Shown piece after piece: positions 37,831-48,122 of a DNA stretch of 56,104 nt. The notes under the pieces are model-generated. The model was not told the origin of the DNA, searched no databases, and saw nothing but the letters and a program-made list of their open reading frames with translations. The position numbers were made by a program, and so were the translations under genes. How positions within the stretch are numbered: the first letter of the stretch is position 1; each line of letters opens with the position of its first letter. Source of the stretch: Caballeronia zhejiangensis (GTDB lineage Bacteria; Pseudomonadota; Gammaproteobacteria; Burkholderiales; Burkholderiaceae). The stretch covers positions 1 through 56,104 of the forward strand of contig NZ_JFHD01000041.1 in the NCBI RefSeq assembly GCF_000698575.1. Direction: 5' to 3'.

Positions 37831-38199
37831 ATGGCAACCCACGATAAAGTCGGCCCAAAGCGTCATGTCGTCGGCGCGCACTACGGTCTGAAAGACTGGC
37901 TCGGCCAGCGCGTCACCGCCGTCGTCATGGCCGTGTACACGCTCGTTCTCCTCTTCTGGTTCTTTGCCGCGCACAACTTCTCCTATGAAGGCTGGGCGGG
38001 CATTTTCGCAACCCAGTGGATGAAGCTCGCCACCTTCGTCGCCCTGCTCTCGCTCTCCTATCACGCGTGGGTCGGCATTCGCGATATCTGGATGGATTAC
38101 GTGAAGCCGACGGGCATTCGCCTGCTGCTTCAGGTGTTGACCATCCTCTGGCTCGTCGGATGCGCCGGCTACGCTGCACAGATTCTCTGGAGAGTTTAA
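37831..38199 (+). CDS. sdhD: succinate dehydrogenase membrane anchor subunit
   Basis: A 122-residue three-helix subunit. YHAWVGIRDIWMDYVKP contains the haem-ligand His and the quinone-site Asp-Tyr pair known from E. coli. It anchors SdhAB to the inner membrane with SdhC. Five bases separate it from sdhA. Confidence 0.95.
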   Translation: MATHDKVGPKRHVVGAHYGLKDWLGQRVTAVVMAVYTLVLLFWFFAAHNFSYEGWAGIFATQWMKLATFVALLSLSYHAWVGIRDIWMDYVKPTGIRLLLQVLTILWLVGCAGYAAQILWRV

Positions 38200-38204
38200 A
38201 GAAC

Positions 38205-39980
38205 ATGGCTGCAATCAAGACTTCCCTGCCGCGTCGCCGTTTCGACGTGGTCATCGTCGGCGCGGGCGGATCGGGCATGCGCGCATCGCTCCAGCTCGCG
38301 CGTGCGGGTTTGTCCGTCGCGGTGCTGTCGAAGGTGTTCCCGACCCGTTCGCACACGGTCGCGGCGCAAGGCGGCATCGGCGCATCGCTCGGCAATATGA
38401 GCGAAGACAACTGGCATTACCACTTCTACGACACCATCAAGGGTTCCGACTGGCTCGGCGACCAGGACGCCATCGAGTTCATGTGCCGCGAAGCACCGAA
38501 CGCGGTGTATGAGCTGGAACACATGGGCATGCCGTTCGACCGTAATGCGGATGGCACCATTTATCAGCGCCCGTTCGGCGGCCACACGGCCAACTACGGC
38601 GAGAAGCCGGTTCAGCGCGCCTGCGCCGCCGCCGACCGTACCGGCCACGCGCTCCTGCACACGCTGTATCAGCAGAACGTCGCAGCGAAGACGCACTTCT
38701 TCGTCGAATGGATGGCGCTGGATTTGATCCGCGACGCCGAAGGCGATGTGCTCGGCGTCACCGCGCTCGAAATGGAAACCGGCGAGGTCTATATCCTCGA
38801 AGGCAAGACCACGCTGTTCGCCACGGGCGGCGCGGGCCGGATCTTCGCGGCATCGACGAATGCGTTCATCAACACGGGCGACGGTCTGGGCATGGCGGCA
38901 CGCTCGGGCATCGCGCTGCAGGACATGGAGTTCTGGCAGTTCCACCCGACCGGCGTAGCCGGCGCGGGCGTGCTGATCACCGAAGGCGTGCGCGGCGAAG
39001 GCGGCATTCTGCGTAATTCGAACGGCGACCGCTTCATGGAGCGCTATGCGCCGACGCTGAAGGATCTGGCGCCGCGCGACTTCGTTTCGCGTTCAATGGA
39101 CCAGGAAATCAAGGAAGGCCGCGGCGTGGGTCCGAACAAGGATCACGTGCTGCTGGACCTGTCGCACATCGGCGCCGAGACGATTATGAAGCGTCTGCCG
39201 TCGATCCGCGAAATCGCGCTGAAATTCGCCAACGTGGACTGCATCAAAGAGCCGATTCCGGTGGTGCCGACCATCCACTATCAGATGGGCGGAATCCCGA
39301 CGAACATGCACGGCCAGGTGGTCGGCACGGCGAAGGGCTACAACGATCCCATCAACGGTTTCTATGCCGTGGGCGAATGCTCGTGCGTGTCGGTGCACGG
39401 TGCGAACCGTCTCGGCACGAACTCGCTGCTCGACCTCGTGGTGTTCGGCCGTGCGGCCGGCAACCACATCATCAAGCATGCGAAGGAACTGAAAGAGCAC
39501 AAGCCGCTGCCGGCCGATGCCGCCGACTTCGCCATGGAACGTCTCGCAGTGCTGGAAAAGTCCACGTCGGGCGAGTACACGCAGAACATCGCGAACGACA
39601 TCCGTGGAACCATGCAGAAGCATGCTGGCGTGTTCCGTACCTCGGCGCTGCTGGAAGAAGGCGTCGGGCAGATCGCGGAACTGGCAGAGCGCGCGAAGCA
39701 CGTGCATCTGAAGGACAAGTCGAAGGTGTTCAACACCGCGAAGGTGGAAGCGCTCGAACTGGCGAACCTGATCGAAGTCGCGCGCGCGACGATGGTTTCG
39801 GCAGAGGCGCGCAAGGAAAGCCGCGGCGCGCATGCGCAGAGCGACTACGAGCATCGCGATGACGAGAACTGGATGCGCCACACGCTGTGGTTCAGCGAAC
39901 GCAACCGCCTCGAATACAAGCCGGTGCAAATGAAGCCGCTGACGGTTGAATCGGTGCCGCCGAAGGCGCGTACCTTCTAA
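38205..39980 (+). CDS. sdhA: succinate dehydrogenase flavoprotein subunit
   Basis: A 591-residue subunit that oxidises succinate to fumarate in the citric acid cycle. VVIVGAGGSGMRASLQLA binds FAD, and RSHTVAAQGGIGASLGN has the His that links FAD covalently. FHPTGVAGAG and HGANRLGTNSLLDLVVFGRA complete the active site. ATG 38205 is chosen from alignment with the family start; an open frame extends upstream through sdhD. Codon use is strongly GC-rich compared with the neighbouring genes. Confidence 0.97.
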   Translation: MAAIKTSLPRRRFDVVIVGAGGSGMRASLQLARAGLSVAVLSKVFPTRSHTVAAQGGIGASLGNMSEDNWHYHFYDTIKGSDWLGDQDAIEFMCREAPNAVYELEHMGMPFDRNADGTIYQRPFGGHTANYGEKPVQRACAAADRTGHALLHTLYQQNVAAKTHFFVEWMALDLIRDAEGDVLGVTALEMETGEVYILEGKTTLFATGGAGRIFAASTNAFINTGDGLGMAARSGIALQDMEFWQFHPTGVAGAGVLITEGVRGEGGILRNSNGDRFMERYAPTLKDLAPRDFVSRSMDQEIKEGRGVGPNKDHVLLDLSHIGAETIMKRLPSIREIALKFANVDCIKEPIPVVPTIHYQMGGIPTNMHGQVVGTAKGYNDPINGFYAVGECSCVSVHGANRLGTNSLLDLVVFGRAAGNHIIKHAKELKEHKPLPADAADFAMERLAVLEKSTSGEYTQNIANDIRGTMQKHAGVFRTSALLEEGVGQIAELAERAKHVHLKDKSKVFNTAKVEALELANLIEVARATMVSAEARKESRGAHAQSDYEHRDDENWMRHTLWFSERNRLEYKPVQMKPLTVESVPPKARTF

Positions 39981-39996
39981 GGGCAAGGGAATCGAA

Positions 39997-40698
39997 ATGG
40001 CAAAACGTACTTTTGAAGTCTACCGCTACGATCCGGACAAAGACGCGGCTCCGCGCATGCAGACGTATGAGCTCGAACTCGAGCACGAACGCATGCTGCT
40101 GGACGCGCTGGTCAAGCTGAAGTCGGTCGATGAAACCCTGTCGTTCCGCCGCTCGTGCCGCGAAGGCGTATGCGGTTCGGACGCAATGAACATCAACGGC
40201 AAGAACGGGCTCGCCTGCCTGACCAACCTGAACGACCTGCCGCAGAAAATTGTCCTGCGTCCCCTGCCGGGCTTACCGGTCGTGCGCGATGTGATCTGCG
40301 ACTTCACGCAGTTCTTCAACCAGTATCATTCGATCAAGCCATACCTGATCAACAATACGCCGCCGCCGGAAAAAGAACGTCTGCAATCGCCGGTCGAGCG
40401 CGATGAGCTCGACGGCCTGTACGAGTGCATTCTGTGCGCGAGTTGCTCGACGTCGTGCCCGAGCTTCTGGTGGAATCCGGACAAATTCGTCGGGCCGGCC
40501 GGTCTGCTGCAAGCCTATCGCTTCATTGCGGACAGCCGCGATGAAGCGACCGGTGAGCGTCTGGACAATCTGGAAGATCCATATCGTCTGTTCCGTTGCC
40601 ATACGATTATGAACTGCGTCGATGTGTGCCCGAAGGGCCTCAATCCAACCAAGGCGATCGGCAAGATCAAGGAATTGATGGTGCGGCGTGCCGTATGA
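39997..40698 (+). CDS. sdhB: succinate dehydrogenase iron-sulfur subunit
   Basis: A 233-residue electron-transfer subunit. The [2Fe-2S] ligands are in SCREGVCGSDAMNING and LAC, and the [4Fe-4S] and [3Fe-4S] ligands are in CILCASCSTSCP and CHTIMNCVDVCPKGL. Sixteen bases separate it from sdhA. The usual downstream sdhE (FAD assembly factor) and gltA are absent. Confidence 0.97.
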   Translation: MAKRTFEVYRYDPDKDAAPRMQTYELELEHERMLLDALVKLKSVDETLSFRRSCREGVCGSDAMNINGKNGLACLTNLNDLPQKIVLRPLPGLPVVRDVICDFTQFFNQYHSIKPYLINNTPPPEKERLQSPVERDELDGLYECILCASCSTSCPSFWWNPDKFVGPAGLLQAYRFIADSRDEATGERLDNLEDPYRLFRCHTIMNCVDVCPKGLNPTKAIGKIKELMVRRAV

Positions 40699-40844
40699 AC
40701 ATCAAGCTTTGCGGTAAGCGACGCTAAGATGTCACGAAATACTGCGCGGATGTTCACGGGGGAACTACATGACGGCGTGCACCGGGCGGGCGACGCGCGA
40801 TGCACTCCTTATTGCGTTGGTTCGCCGGCACATTGAGCGATTCA

Positions 40845-40866
40845 GCAGGCCTCGGGGTAGGCCTGC
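40845..40866. terminator. hairpin downstream of sdhB
   Basis: A perfect 8-bp palindromic stem (GCAGGCCT / AGGCCTGC) with a 6-base loop, about 150 bp past sdhB. No T-run follows on either strand, so it may be an RNA 3'-end stabiliser or a rho-dependent stop rather than an intrinsic terminator. The rest of the 317-bp gap shows no gene. Confidence 0.4.
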
Positions 40867-41015
40867 CGACCCGAGACAGTCCAATTCGTAATTCTGTGCG
40901 TGGGCAGCTTCGGTAAGGTGAAAGCAATCTTACGTGTGACGCTGTTCCCACACGAAAATCCGGATACCTAATTTCGAGTCAGGTCGCGCACGAAGATCGT
41001 CGTTCTCACTCTCCA

Positions 41016-43589
41016 TCAGTTTGGATCGATTGGCACCGGAGGTTTTACCGATACCACAGGCACAGGCAGAGCTGGCTCATCCGAGTCGCCGTCCTCGTTC
41101 AAGTCCAGGCGCGGAGGATTTCTGCATTCAAGATTGACCAGACGGCATATTGATGGAACCTGCATCGTCACAGATTTCATGATTAGCGCAGCGGCGCGAG
41201 ACCCCGTGTACCATCCAAGCGGTGGTACCTGAGCTTGATGCACGCGTGCACATTGAGTCTTGTCGTGTTTGGTCACCTTAAAAACCTGCTCTAGATCCAA
41301 TGTAGCTTGGAGAGAGCATCGCCCTGAGTTCTGAGCGTCGGCACTGCAAGGCGGAACGATATCGATGAGCTGCTGAGAGGCTAAGCTCGCGCGTGCCGAG
41401 CGCGATAACAGCAGCGCCTCGACCGCGACAGGAATGACGGATTCATGAGAACTCAGTCCGCAGAATTTGCCGTGTTCGGGCGGGTTCCCGTCGATTTCCA
41501 ATAGCCTCGAATCGGAGTCCCGGAGTTTGTCTTCGCCGACCTGATAGCGCAGCGTTTGACCACCTGAATCATCTGCGTAGCCGCCATCAACTAACACCGC
41601 CAATTCTTCCTCTGCTGGGAAGGCTCCGGGCGGCGTGATGAGCGGAAAACGAGCACTATGTAGAACTGCTTGCCCCACAGTAAGCGCACCACACAAAGTC
41701 GGATCATCCTTGTAAGCATTCGGAACGGAGCCATATTCGCAGTCAGGCATGTCCGCAACCTTGTTTGAGAACCAAACTATCCCGCCGTGTTCCGAATCGG
41801 TCGCGTTGAAATAGACAGTGGGCTGGATCTGCATGCTACCGGTTAAATCTCGCAACGGCATGTTGAGCGCTTCGGGTTTGTCGTCCTTGAAAAATGGAAG
41901 GATGGCACGCGCGATCGTCGGTTCCTTCTCTTGCCGATAAAGATCTGACTGGACGATTGAAACTTTTAGTGCATCGTTCCAACTGTCGAGTAGCGCCATG
42001 CCTCGCCCCGGTTTCACGAATGGTACGAGATCAAGCGTGACACCTCGCACGATTGTCGCCGACAAATGATCCTGTACCAGCGCACGGTTGACCGCGTCAA
42101 GCAGGGGCGTTTCCGTGGGCACAGCACCAGGCGTACAGTGGTCCCACATTTTTCGATTGGTTTGCCAGGCATGCTGCACGAGTTCCTGCCGTGTCACGAG
42201 ATAAGCCGCTATGCCGAGACTACCGCCGGACACACTGCTGGTCGCAGCAATGTGCTCCCCGAACATTCCACAGGACGCGTCGTCAGCCAATGCGAGCAAC
42301 TGAGCGGTAAAGATTGCAGCTCGCACGCCGCCGCCGGACGCTGTAATGTACAAGCGAGGATGGATCTCGATGGCCGCTTGGCGCAACGGCAATGATGGGA
42401 AAACGCGCGGATTATCGCGAGCGTCCAAGCTCTTTCCGTTGGATTCTCGGCCGGCCGCCGTAGCCTTCGACCCCCATACTGGAACTTCGCTCGCCGGGCC
42501 ACGCGTACTTTCATGTGGCATTCGGCGAAGCGCTTGCTGCTCGAACGCTTCTCTGCCGATGTTCCGCTTGGCTACCATGCCGATGGGAACGATCAGGAGT
42601 AAAACAACAGCCGTCGTAAAGCCAGGGACGCATTGCGTGGCCCAACTCAGCGCGAGTTGCAGGCCCGTCAGGAACATCACGAGCGCAGCGAGGGAACCGA
42701 TGATAGCGGATGCCGAACCGATGCTGCGCGCTATCCCGCTTGGCGAAAGCGCAAGGAAGCCTAGCGCAATGAACCCGGCGAGCGTGAGCACGCCGACGCG
42801 TCCAAGTACTCGACGCAGAGGCACGTCGCGAGTTTTGACAAGGGTGCCCTTGCCACGTCCATTGATTGCGACGCGTCTGAGAACTAACACTGCCAGCAAG
42901 CAGGCTGGGAGAAGCGCTGCGATCACACTGACCACAAAGACTTTACGCGGGCCATCAGCCGCAGCAAAACAAATTACCGACACTAAGTAAAGCAGCACAG
43001 CGGGCGTCACGGCGTATACTTGCCAAGATGACGGCCCATCCAGAAAGCGTTTAAGGGTAACCGCTGCAACCAGCACCGGAGCTATGAGTCCCAGTCCGAC
43101 GATTGCAATGACAACTCTGCCCGGATAGTGGTTTAGATGCACGTAGTTAGCAAAGATTAGCGCACCCATTGACGCGGCCAGCGAGGCGACGCCCAGAGCA
43201 CGCGGCAGCCACGTCACGGCGTACCTGATCTGACGGCCCGCATACCTGCCACCAGGTCTTGTCCACGCGGCCGGTGAAATCAATCTAAACTGCACCGTAC
43301 ATAAGAGTCGCGCCGAATACCATATTGAAAGAGCAAGTAGTATCGACGTTAGGAAATAGGACATTAAAGCCGTTGCATTCACGATGCTCAGCAATGAGCG
43401 ATGCACCTCTTGATGGGTATTGAAGTCAGCCTCAATCAAGCCGTGAAGAACTTCCTGGCTCTGCGGCACAGCATAAAAAAACACAGCTAGTACCACGCAA
43501 GACGTGCTGGGAATCATCGACCGTTTAAGTCCCAGAAAGAGCCACGGCATTACCACTGCGAAAAGTCTCACTATCCAGGTCGGCTTCAT
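41016..43589 (-). CDS. membrane patatin-like phospholipase
   Basis: An 857-residue protein. The first 350 residues contain about eight or nine hydrophobic helices. The rest is a patatin domain with ASGGGVRAAIF (oxyanion glycines, about 416), SSVSGGSLG with the nucleophile Ser at about 454, and VDGGYADDSGG with the catalytic Asp at about 666. Patatins cleave acyl chains from glycerolipids with a Ser-Asp dyad. The membrane half is unlike the usual soluble patatins, and its purpose is unknown. A Pro-rich tail ends the protein. It is a single-gene unit. Confidence 0.88.
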   Translation of the reverse strand: MKPTWIVRLFAVVMPWLFLGLKRSMIPSTSCVVLAVFFYAVPQSQEVLHGLIEADFNTHQEVHRSLLSIVNATALMSYFLTSILLALSIWYSARLLCTVQFRLISPAAWTRPGGRYAGRQIRYAVTWLPRALGVASLAASMGALIFANYVHLNHYPGRVVIAIVGLGLIAPVLVAAVTLKRFLDGPSSWQVYAVTPAVLLYLVSVICFAAADGPRKVFVVSVIAALLPACLLAVLVLRRVAINGRGKGTLVKTRDVPLRRVLGRVGVLTLAGFIALGFLALSPSGIARSIGSASAIIGSLAALVMFLTGLQLALSWATQCVPGFTTAVVLLLIVPIGMVAKRNIGREAFEQQALRRMPHESTRGPASEVPVWGSKATAAGRESNGKSLDARDNPRVFPSLPLRQAAIEIHPRLYITASGGGVRAAIFTAQLLALADDASCGMFGEHIAATSSVSGGSLGIAAYLVTRQELVQHAWQTNRKMWDHCTPGAVPTETPLLDAVNRALVQDHLSATIVRGVTLDLVPFVKPGRGMALLDSWNDALKVSIVQSDLYRQEKEPTIARAILPFFKDDKPEALNMPLRDLTGSMQIQPTVYFNATDSEHGGIVWFSNKVADMPDCEYGSVPNAYKDDPTLCGALTVGQAVLHSARFPLITPPGAFPAEEELAVLVDGGYADDSGGQTLRYQVGEDKLRDSDSRLLEIDGNPPEHGKFCGLSSHESVIPVAVEALLLSRSARASLASQQLIDIVPPCSADAQNSGRCSLQATLDLEQVFKVTKHDKTQCARVHQAQVPPLGWYTGSRAAALIMKSVTMQVPSICRLVNLECRNPPRLDLNEDGDSDEPALPVPVVSVKPPVPIDPN

Positions 43590-44622
43590 GGTTTTCCTCG
43601 TGTTAACGATCTCTCCGGAAGAGTTGGATTTTTTCGACTGGGCCTATGCAGTTATGTGAAGCGACTACCATTCCGGAATAGAGCTATTCATGGATTCGAA
43701 AGCTGAAAAAGGATCGACGCAGGCTCGTTCTGCCCAAAACATAAATGAGGGCCTTGTCCCTTACGCGGATGTCCCTGCAGATCCGCCCGGCGATGGCGAA
43801 ATGCCTATCGGCGCCTCAAGAGGGCGATGCGCTCGAAATGAAGGTGTACGATCGTTGGCAGAACGTCGCGCCTGCGTCGCGCCAGCGGAGCCTGATGCGA
43901 CCACGGCAGTATTAGGAGATGTTTGGACATGGTAGGACTCGCTCGATAATGAGGTTGGCGAGACTGATGCATGCCGACTGCCAAGCCTTCACGGCAGGCG
44001 AAAATCAATTGCGACATCGGTTTGCATGCATCCAAACGCAGGGCCGCGTCAGACAAACTTGACGTTAGTCAAACGGCTTCTTCGCAGAGTAGCGAGGACG
44101 CGCGATGCTTTGAGCGATGCGCGAGTGCGCTCGACAATTTGACTCCGATGGGTGCTCGCAAGAGTCGGACGATGCATCGGAAATTTCGGCGCGTGCTCAA
44201 ACCTTAGGACTTTCCTCGAGTCGCCAAAACCCCCGTTAGAAGGGAGTCCAATACACCCATCGGGAGGGATATCGTATCGGGCAAGCAACACGACCGGAAA
44301 AGCGTAAGGATGGCGTCGACTGAGTCGAGTCGAGCACTGACAGGCCCGTGCGCTTCGCCGCCTGCTCAGTTCGAGAGGAGATTGGCTTGAGATTTGTGCA
44401 GACGCAACTTGATCATCAGATCTTCATTCAACCGAAAACTTGGTCCGAAGCGAATTCATGTACGTCCGACGCAACCCGAAAATCAGGTTGCGTCGGCGCA
44501 GAACAGGGCTGGTTCCCCTCTCTACGTCACGAATGGCCAGCAACAGCTGTTGCGCTGAGACGTTCCCCCAGATGAAACCGCGTCCCGCGAATTGTCGCTA
44601 GACGCACAGAATGTGGGATCGC
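43590..44622. other. gene-poor stretch between patatin and porin
   Basis: These 1,033 bp hold no gene I can support. A frame at 43690-43935 (81 codons) begins with ATG but has no family resemblance. A strong inverted repeat lies at 44466-44496. The sequence may be decayed coding DNA. Confidence 0.45.
44466..44496. repeat. 11-bp perfect inverted repeat
   Basis: CCGACGCAACC and GGTTGCGTCGG are separated by nine bases. No T-run follows on either strand. It lies 127 bp past the stop of the leftward porin gene and could be its 3' hairpin, a protein-binding site or a palindromic repeat element. Confidence 0.6.
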
Positions 44623-45753
44623 TCAAAAACTCTGCCGAATGCCCACCATAGCGCCAAGCTGACCAATACCAGGGGCCGGGGTCGTACCGCCACCTCCGGC
44701 GCTTACTGAAAAGCGCGCGCGTTCGCTGTTCCACAGATATGCGGCCTTCGCATACACAGCAGTCCGCTTAGACAGCAGATAAGTCGCGCGGATTGTCGTC
44801 ATCGTTGCCCGCGCGTCTTGCTGTTGCACGATGTCCCGATAAGCCTCCCCGTCAATGATGAGCGAAGGGGTGACGGCATACTGCGCACCTAAATAAAAGA
44901 GATTCGACCGAACGCTTGCAATTGTTGTGTCAGGCTCGACGCGTCGACCAATCCAACCACCGCCAAGTTTGACGCCCCATAAGCGAACGTAGCCATTTGC
45001 CTGAATCCGACTGTCCTTGGCGTTGCTCGTCGCAATTGGGAAAGGTGTAAGACCGTCGAAAAAGTTTGCGGCGGCGTTTGTGCCTCCCCTTTGCTCATCG
45101 TACGCTGTTGCTAGACCGAAGTTCGCGCTGTCATACTTGAGCATCGCGCTCCACTGTCTACATTGATTCACGTCTCCTGGTACCTCGCCGGCACAAGTAC
45201 CTTGCCCGGGGGAATTGCCTGTGCCAGCACTGTCGCGCCCGAACGAATAGGTTGCGCCAACAGTCAAGCCGTAAAAGGTTCCGCGATATGCGACGGTGTT
45301 GTCACTCCGCGCGTTAGGAAGATACGAATCAAGCGCTCCTATCCCATGAATGTCGGGACCAAGCATATCGGCGTCGGTGAGCACCCAGTAAGTCATGGTG
45401 TACTGGCGGCCAAAGGTTAGCGCCCCCCAGTTTCCCTGCAAGCCGACGAAAGCCTGCCGTCCAAACAACCTGCCGCCTTGACCCATATCCCCTCCACGCA
45501 AGTTGAATCCACTCTCAAGCGTGAAGATGGTAGATAGGCCGCCACCTAGCTCCTCCTTGCCTTGAATACCCCAACGAGACGGGTATTCCCCAGAAATACC
45601 GGGCATTCGAACCACATAGTTACCCGCGGGATTAGCATGTGAAACAAACTCCACACCGGTATCCACAATGCCATATAGAGTGACACTGCTCTGCGCAAAT
45701 GCAGAGACACTGAAGACTTCAAGTGCCAAGAATGAAATTAAAGCCTTCTTCAT
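44623..45753 (-). CDS. general porin, Burkholderia OmpC/Porin_4 family
   Basis: A 376-residue trimeric outer-membrane porin: a signal peptide ending near SAFAQ, then SSVTLYGIVDTGVEF, GIQGKEELGGGLSTIFTLESGFN and GRQAFVGLQGNWGALTFGRQY. It ends with VGIRQSF, giving the C-terminal Phe needed for insertion. It is oriented with the AAHS transporter and the Rieske operon, so it may admit their aromatic substrate; this is inference from position. Confidence 0.93.
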   Translation of the reverse strand: MKKALISFLALEVFSVSAFAQSSVTLYGIVDTGVEFVSHANPAGNYVVRMPGISGEYPSRWGIQGKEELGGGLSTIFTLESGFNLRGGDMGQGGRLFGRQAFVGLQGNWGALTFGRQYTMTYWVLTDADMLGPDIHGIGALDSYLPNARSDNTVAYRGTFYGLTVGATYSFGRDSAGTGNSPGQGTCAGEVPGDVNQCRQWSAMLKYDSANFGLATAYDEQRGGTNAAANFFDGLTPFPIATSNAKDSRIQANGYVRLWGVKLGGGWIGRRVEPDTTIASVRSNLFYLGAQYAVTPSLIIDGEAYRDIVQQQDARATMTTIRATYLLSKRTAVYAKAAYLWNSERARFSVSAGGGGTTPAPGIGQLGAMVGIRQSF

Positions 45754-46072
45754 ACTATCTCCTAAACCGACTTGTTTGATTTATATATAAAAGAACAGGG
45801 AAAGCGGGCCGAGATCGGACACCACCCCCATCGCGCAACCGAGGCGCGCAGAGCCTTCTCCAAAGAGGATTTTTGAAGCGAATCGAGGAAAAGATGCGCG
45901 CGCAGGATGCAGACAGCGAAGGGTCCTAGCGGCGCCGGACGTTTCAGTCCAATGCGCAAAAAACTCCTAAACTTCTTTCCGAGAGAGCGGAATGCTTAGT
46001 TTCGAGAATCCCTCGCTCCGAATGAAGCTACGGCATGCCTATAGATCACCAATTCAGCAATGCTCGTGGCAT

Positions 46073-47440
46073 TCAGTGCGCAAGATACTTGCCCTCGTTC
46101 GACGTATCATCGTTCGCACCAAGCCGTCCCGAGATCGCACGTTTCGCTACAAGCGCGCCAGATGCGATTAAACCCGCAATGGCAACGACTGTAAAAATGC
46201 CTGCAAGAGTAAATTGGTGGCGCGATAGTTCAGCAACAAGAAACGAGCCGGCAATGCCGCCAAATCGCCCGACGCCCAGCATCCAGGCGACACCGGTGCC
46301 GCGCCCGGAAGTCGGGTAGAACGCTGCCGCGAGCGATGGCATGGATGCAAGGCTAGTGTTCACCAACAACCCCGCCACAAGTACCGCGAGCATCAACATC
46401 GCTGTCTGCCCCCCTAGTGCGTGACCTACCGCATACACGCTAATCGCACCCAAAGCAAAACAAGTCGCGACGACGCGGTCGGCGTCGAAGCGGTCCATCA
46501 ACATTCCGCACAAAACAGTTCCTACACCACCAAGCGGAAAAAGCGCCGAGATCATCGCTGCCTGATGCGGATTGAGGCCCGCATCTCTGAAGAGGAGCGG
46601 CATCCAGTTGACGAGTCCATAGAAAATGACCAGTCCCATGAAATAACAAACCCAAAGCATTACGGAACCAAAGATATGCTTCTTAGACAGGACCGTGGCG
46701 ACCCCTCCCTTTTGGTCTGACTTTGCAGCCTCGGCCATGGTGAAAGATGTAGCGCTTGCCGCGTTGGAATTGATACGTACCAGGATCGATCGAATACGTT
46801 CGGCTGAAACTCCCTTTGACACTAGAAATCGGATTGACTCAGGCATAAAAGCGAGCAGCGCAACAGCGAGGACGAGAGGAACTGCGCCACCGAAGATCAA
46901 GACACCTCGCCAGCCAAACAGTGGAATCATCCATGCCGCCAGGAAGCCTCCAAACGCCGCTCCGAGCGGAAAACCGCAAAACATCAAATTTACGATCGTA
47001 GCGCGCCTGCGTTCCGGACAAAACTCGCTCATCACCGTGCAAGCATTTGGCATTGCCGCGCCGAGCCCCACGCCCGTCACGAAGCGAAGAGCGGTGAGCT
47101 CACCTAGATTATTGGCAAACGCTGACGCCAAAGCTGCCCCGCCAAACAGAAGTACAGCAATAACAAGGACCATGCGGCGCCCCCAGGCATCGGCGACAGG
47201 TCCTGAAATCAGCGCGCCTGCTGCCAAACCGAAAAGTGCAGCGCTTAAAACGGGAGCCAAAGCAGCCTTACTCAAATGCCACTCTGTCACAAGCGACGGA
47301 GCGATAAAGCCGATCGCTGCCGTGTCGAACCCGTCCATCAACACGATGAGAAAACACATCGCAAAGATTAGCCATTGAAACGGTGAAAAACGGCTGCTAT
47401 TAAGCAAGTCTTGAACATCCATTGTGCTCGTCTCTTCCAT
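46073..47440 (-). CDS. MFS transporter, aromatic acid:H+ symporter (AAHS) family
   Basis: A 455-residue, 12-helix inner-membrane carrier. The AAHS signature MDGFDTAAIGFIAPSL in helix 1 and GPVADAWGRRM after helix 2 match PcaK, BenK and VanK-type carriers of aromatic carboxylates. AGGA precedes ATG 47440. It lies between the porin and the Rieske operon on the same strand but is separated from the operon by about 680 bp, so it probably has its own promoter. Confidence 0.9.
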   Translation of the reverse strand: MEETSTMDVQDLLNSSRFSPFQWLIFAMCFLIVLMDGFDTAAIGFIAPSLVTEWHLSKAALAPVLSAALFGLAAGALISGPVADAWGRRMVLVIAVLLFGGAALASAFANNLGELTALRFVTGVGLGAAMPNACTVMSEFCPERRRATIVNLMFCGFPLGAAFGGFLAAWMIPLFGWRGVLIFGGAVPLVLAVALLAFMPESIRFLVSKGVSAERIRSILVRINSNAASATSFTMAEAAKSDQKGGVATVLSKKHIFGSVMLWVCYFMGLVIFYGLVNWMPLLFRDAGLNPHQAAMISALFPLGGVGTVLCGMLMDRFDADRVVATCFALGAISVYAVGHALGGQTAMLMLAVLVAGLLVNTSLASMPSLAAAFYPTSGRGTGVAWMLGVGRFGGIAGSFLVAELSRHQFTLAGIFTVVAIAGLIASGALVAKRAISGRLGANDDTSNEGKYLAH

Positions 47441-48122
47441 ATAATCCTCACATTCAGGTATGCAGATCAACGCAGCGGTTCTGCGAAAACCTTCATTCGC
47501 TAAATTCGCTTAGTTTGATTCGCCCTTTTGCATCAAAGGTCTTTTGATGCGCAGAGCTTAGAGTTGGCTATTCTTGGCAACAACCGGGTGAAGCACTGCT
47601 CAATTGCAGGGGCGTATCTTGACACTCTTCGAGGACCAACGAATTGCGTGCAATATCAACGAAGAACTCCAATTTTGCGCGACGTTGACTTCAATTGCAC
47701 TTCACCCCTGCCTTTCAGGAGACAGTTGAAATTTGAGCATCTTGCTTATGCATTGCCACACAGACTTCGATTTTTATGAAGCAGCTTACTAACTTACCAC
47801 CGAAGCTCAGGCGACAGGCGGTATCGGTGAAGCGACGGGCTTCCTCAATCGGGATGGCGCAGTTGAACGCTTCCCCTTTATATGCTTCTTGGGAGTCGAA
47901 AATTGCGTCAATTGGTCGTGGTCAAGCGAAAAGGCAGATAGCATTGGAGCCGCATTGAACCACTGTACCGCTTGGGGCAATTGTTTTTAGCTAGCGACTT
48001 GGCGACACTCCATTCTGCCGATGGCACACTCTACAAGGCGCTGATGGACATCGCCTGGGCAGTTCGATCAGACCTCGTCATCGCACGGCCCATTGCGTCG
48101 CGATATTAGGTAATGTGCAACG
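47441..48122. other. intergenic stretch between LysR and AAHS transporter
   Basis: I find no supported gene in 682 bp. Frames of 60-83 codons at 47528 and 47776 have no recognisable motif. The transporter promoter must lie toward the left end. Confidence 0.4.

Noticed and set aside
37894..40698. Long reverse frames inside sdhCDAB (up to 297 codons)
   Set aside because: They are antisense shadows caused by high third-position GC.
43690..43935. An 81-codon frame as a second DUF3331 gene
   Set aside because: The conserved Trp/Cys pattern of the family is not present.
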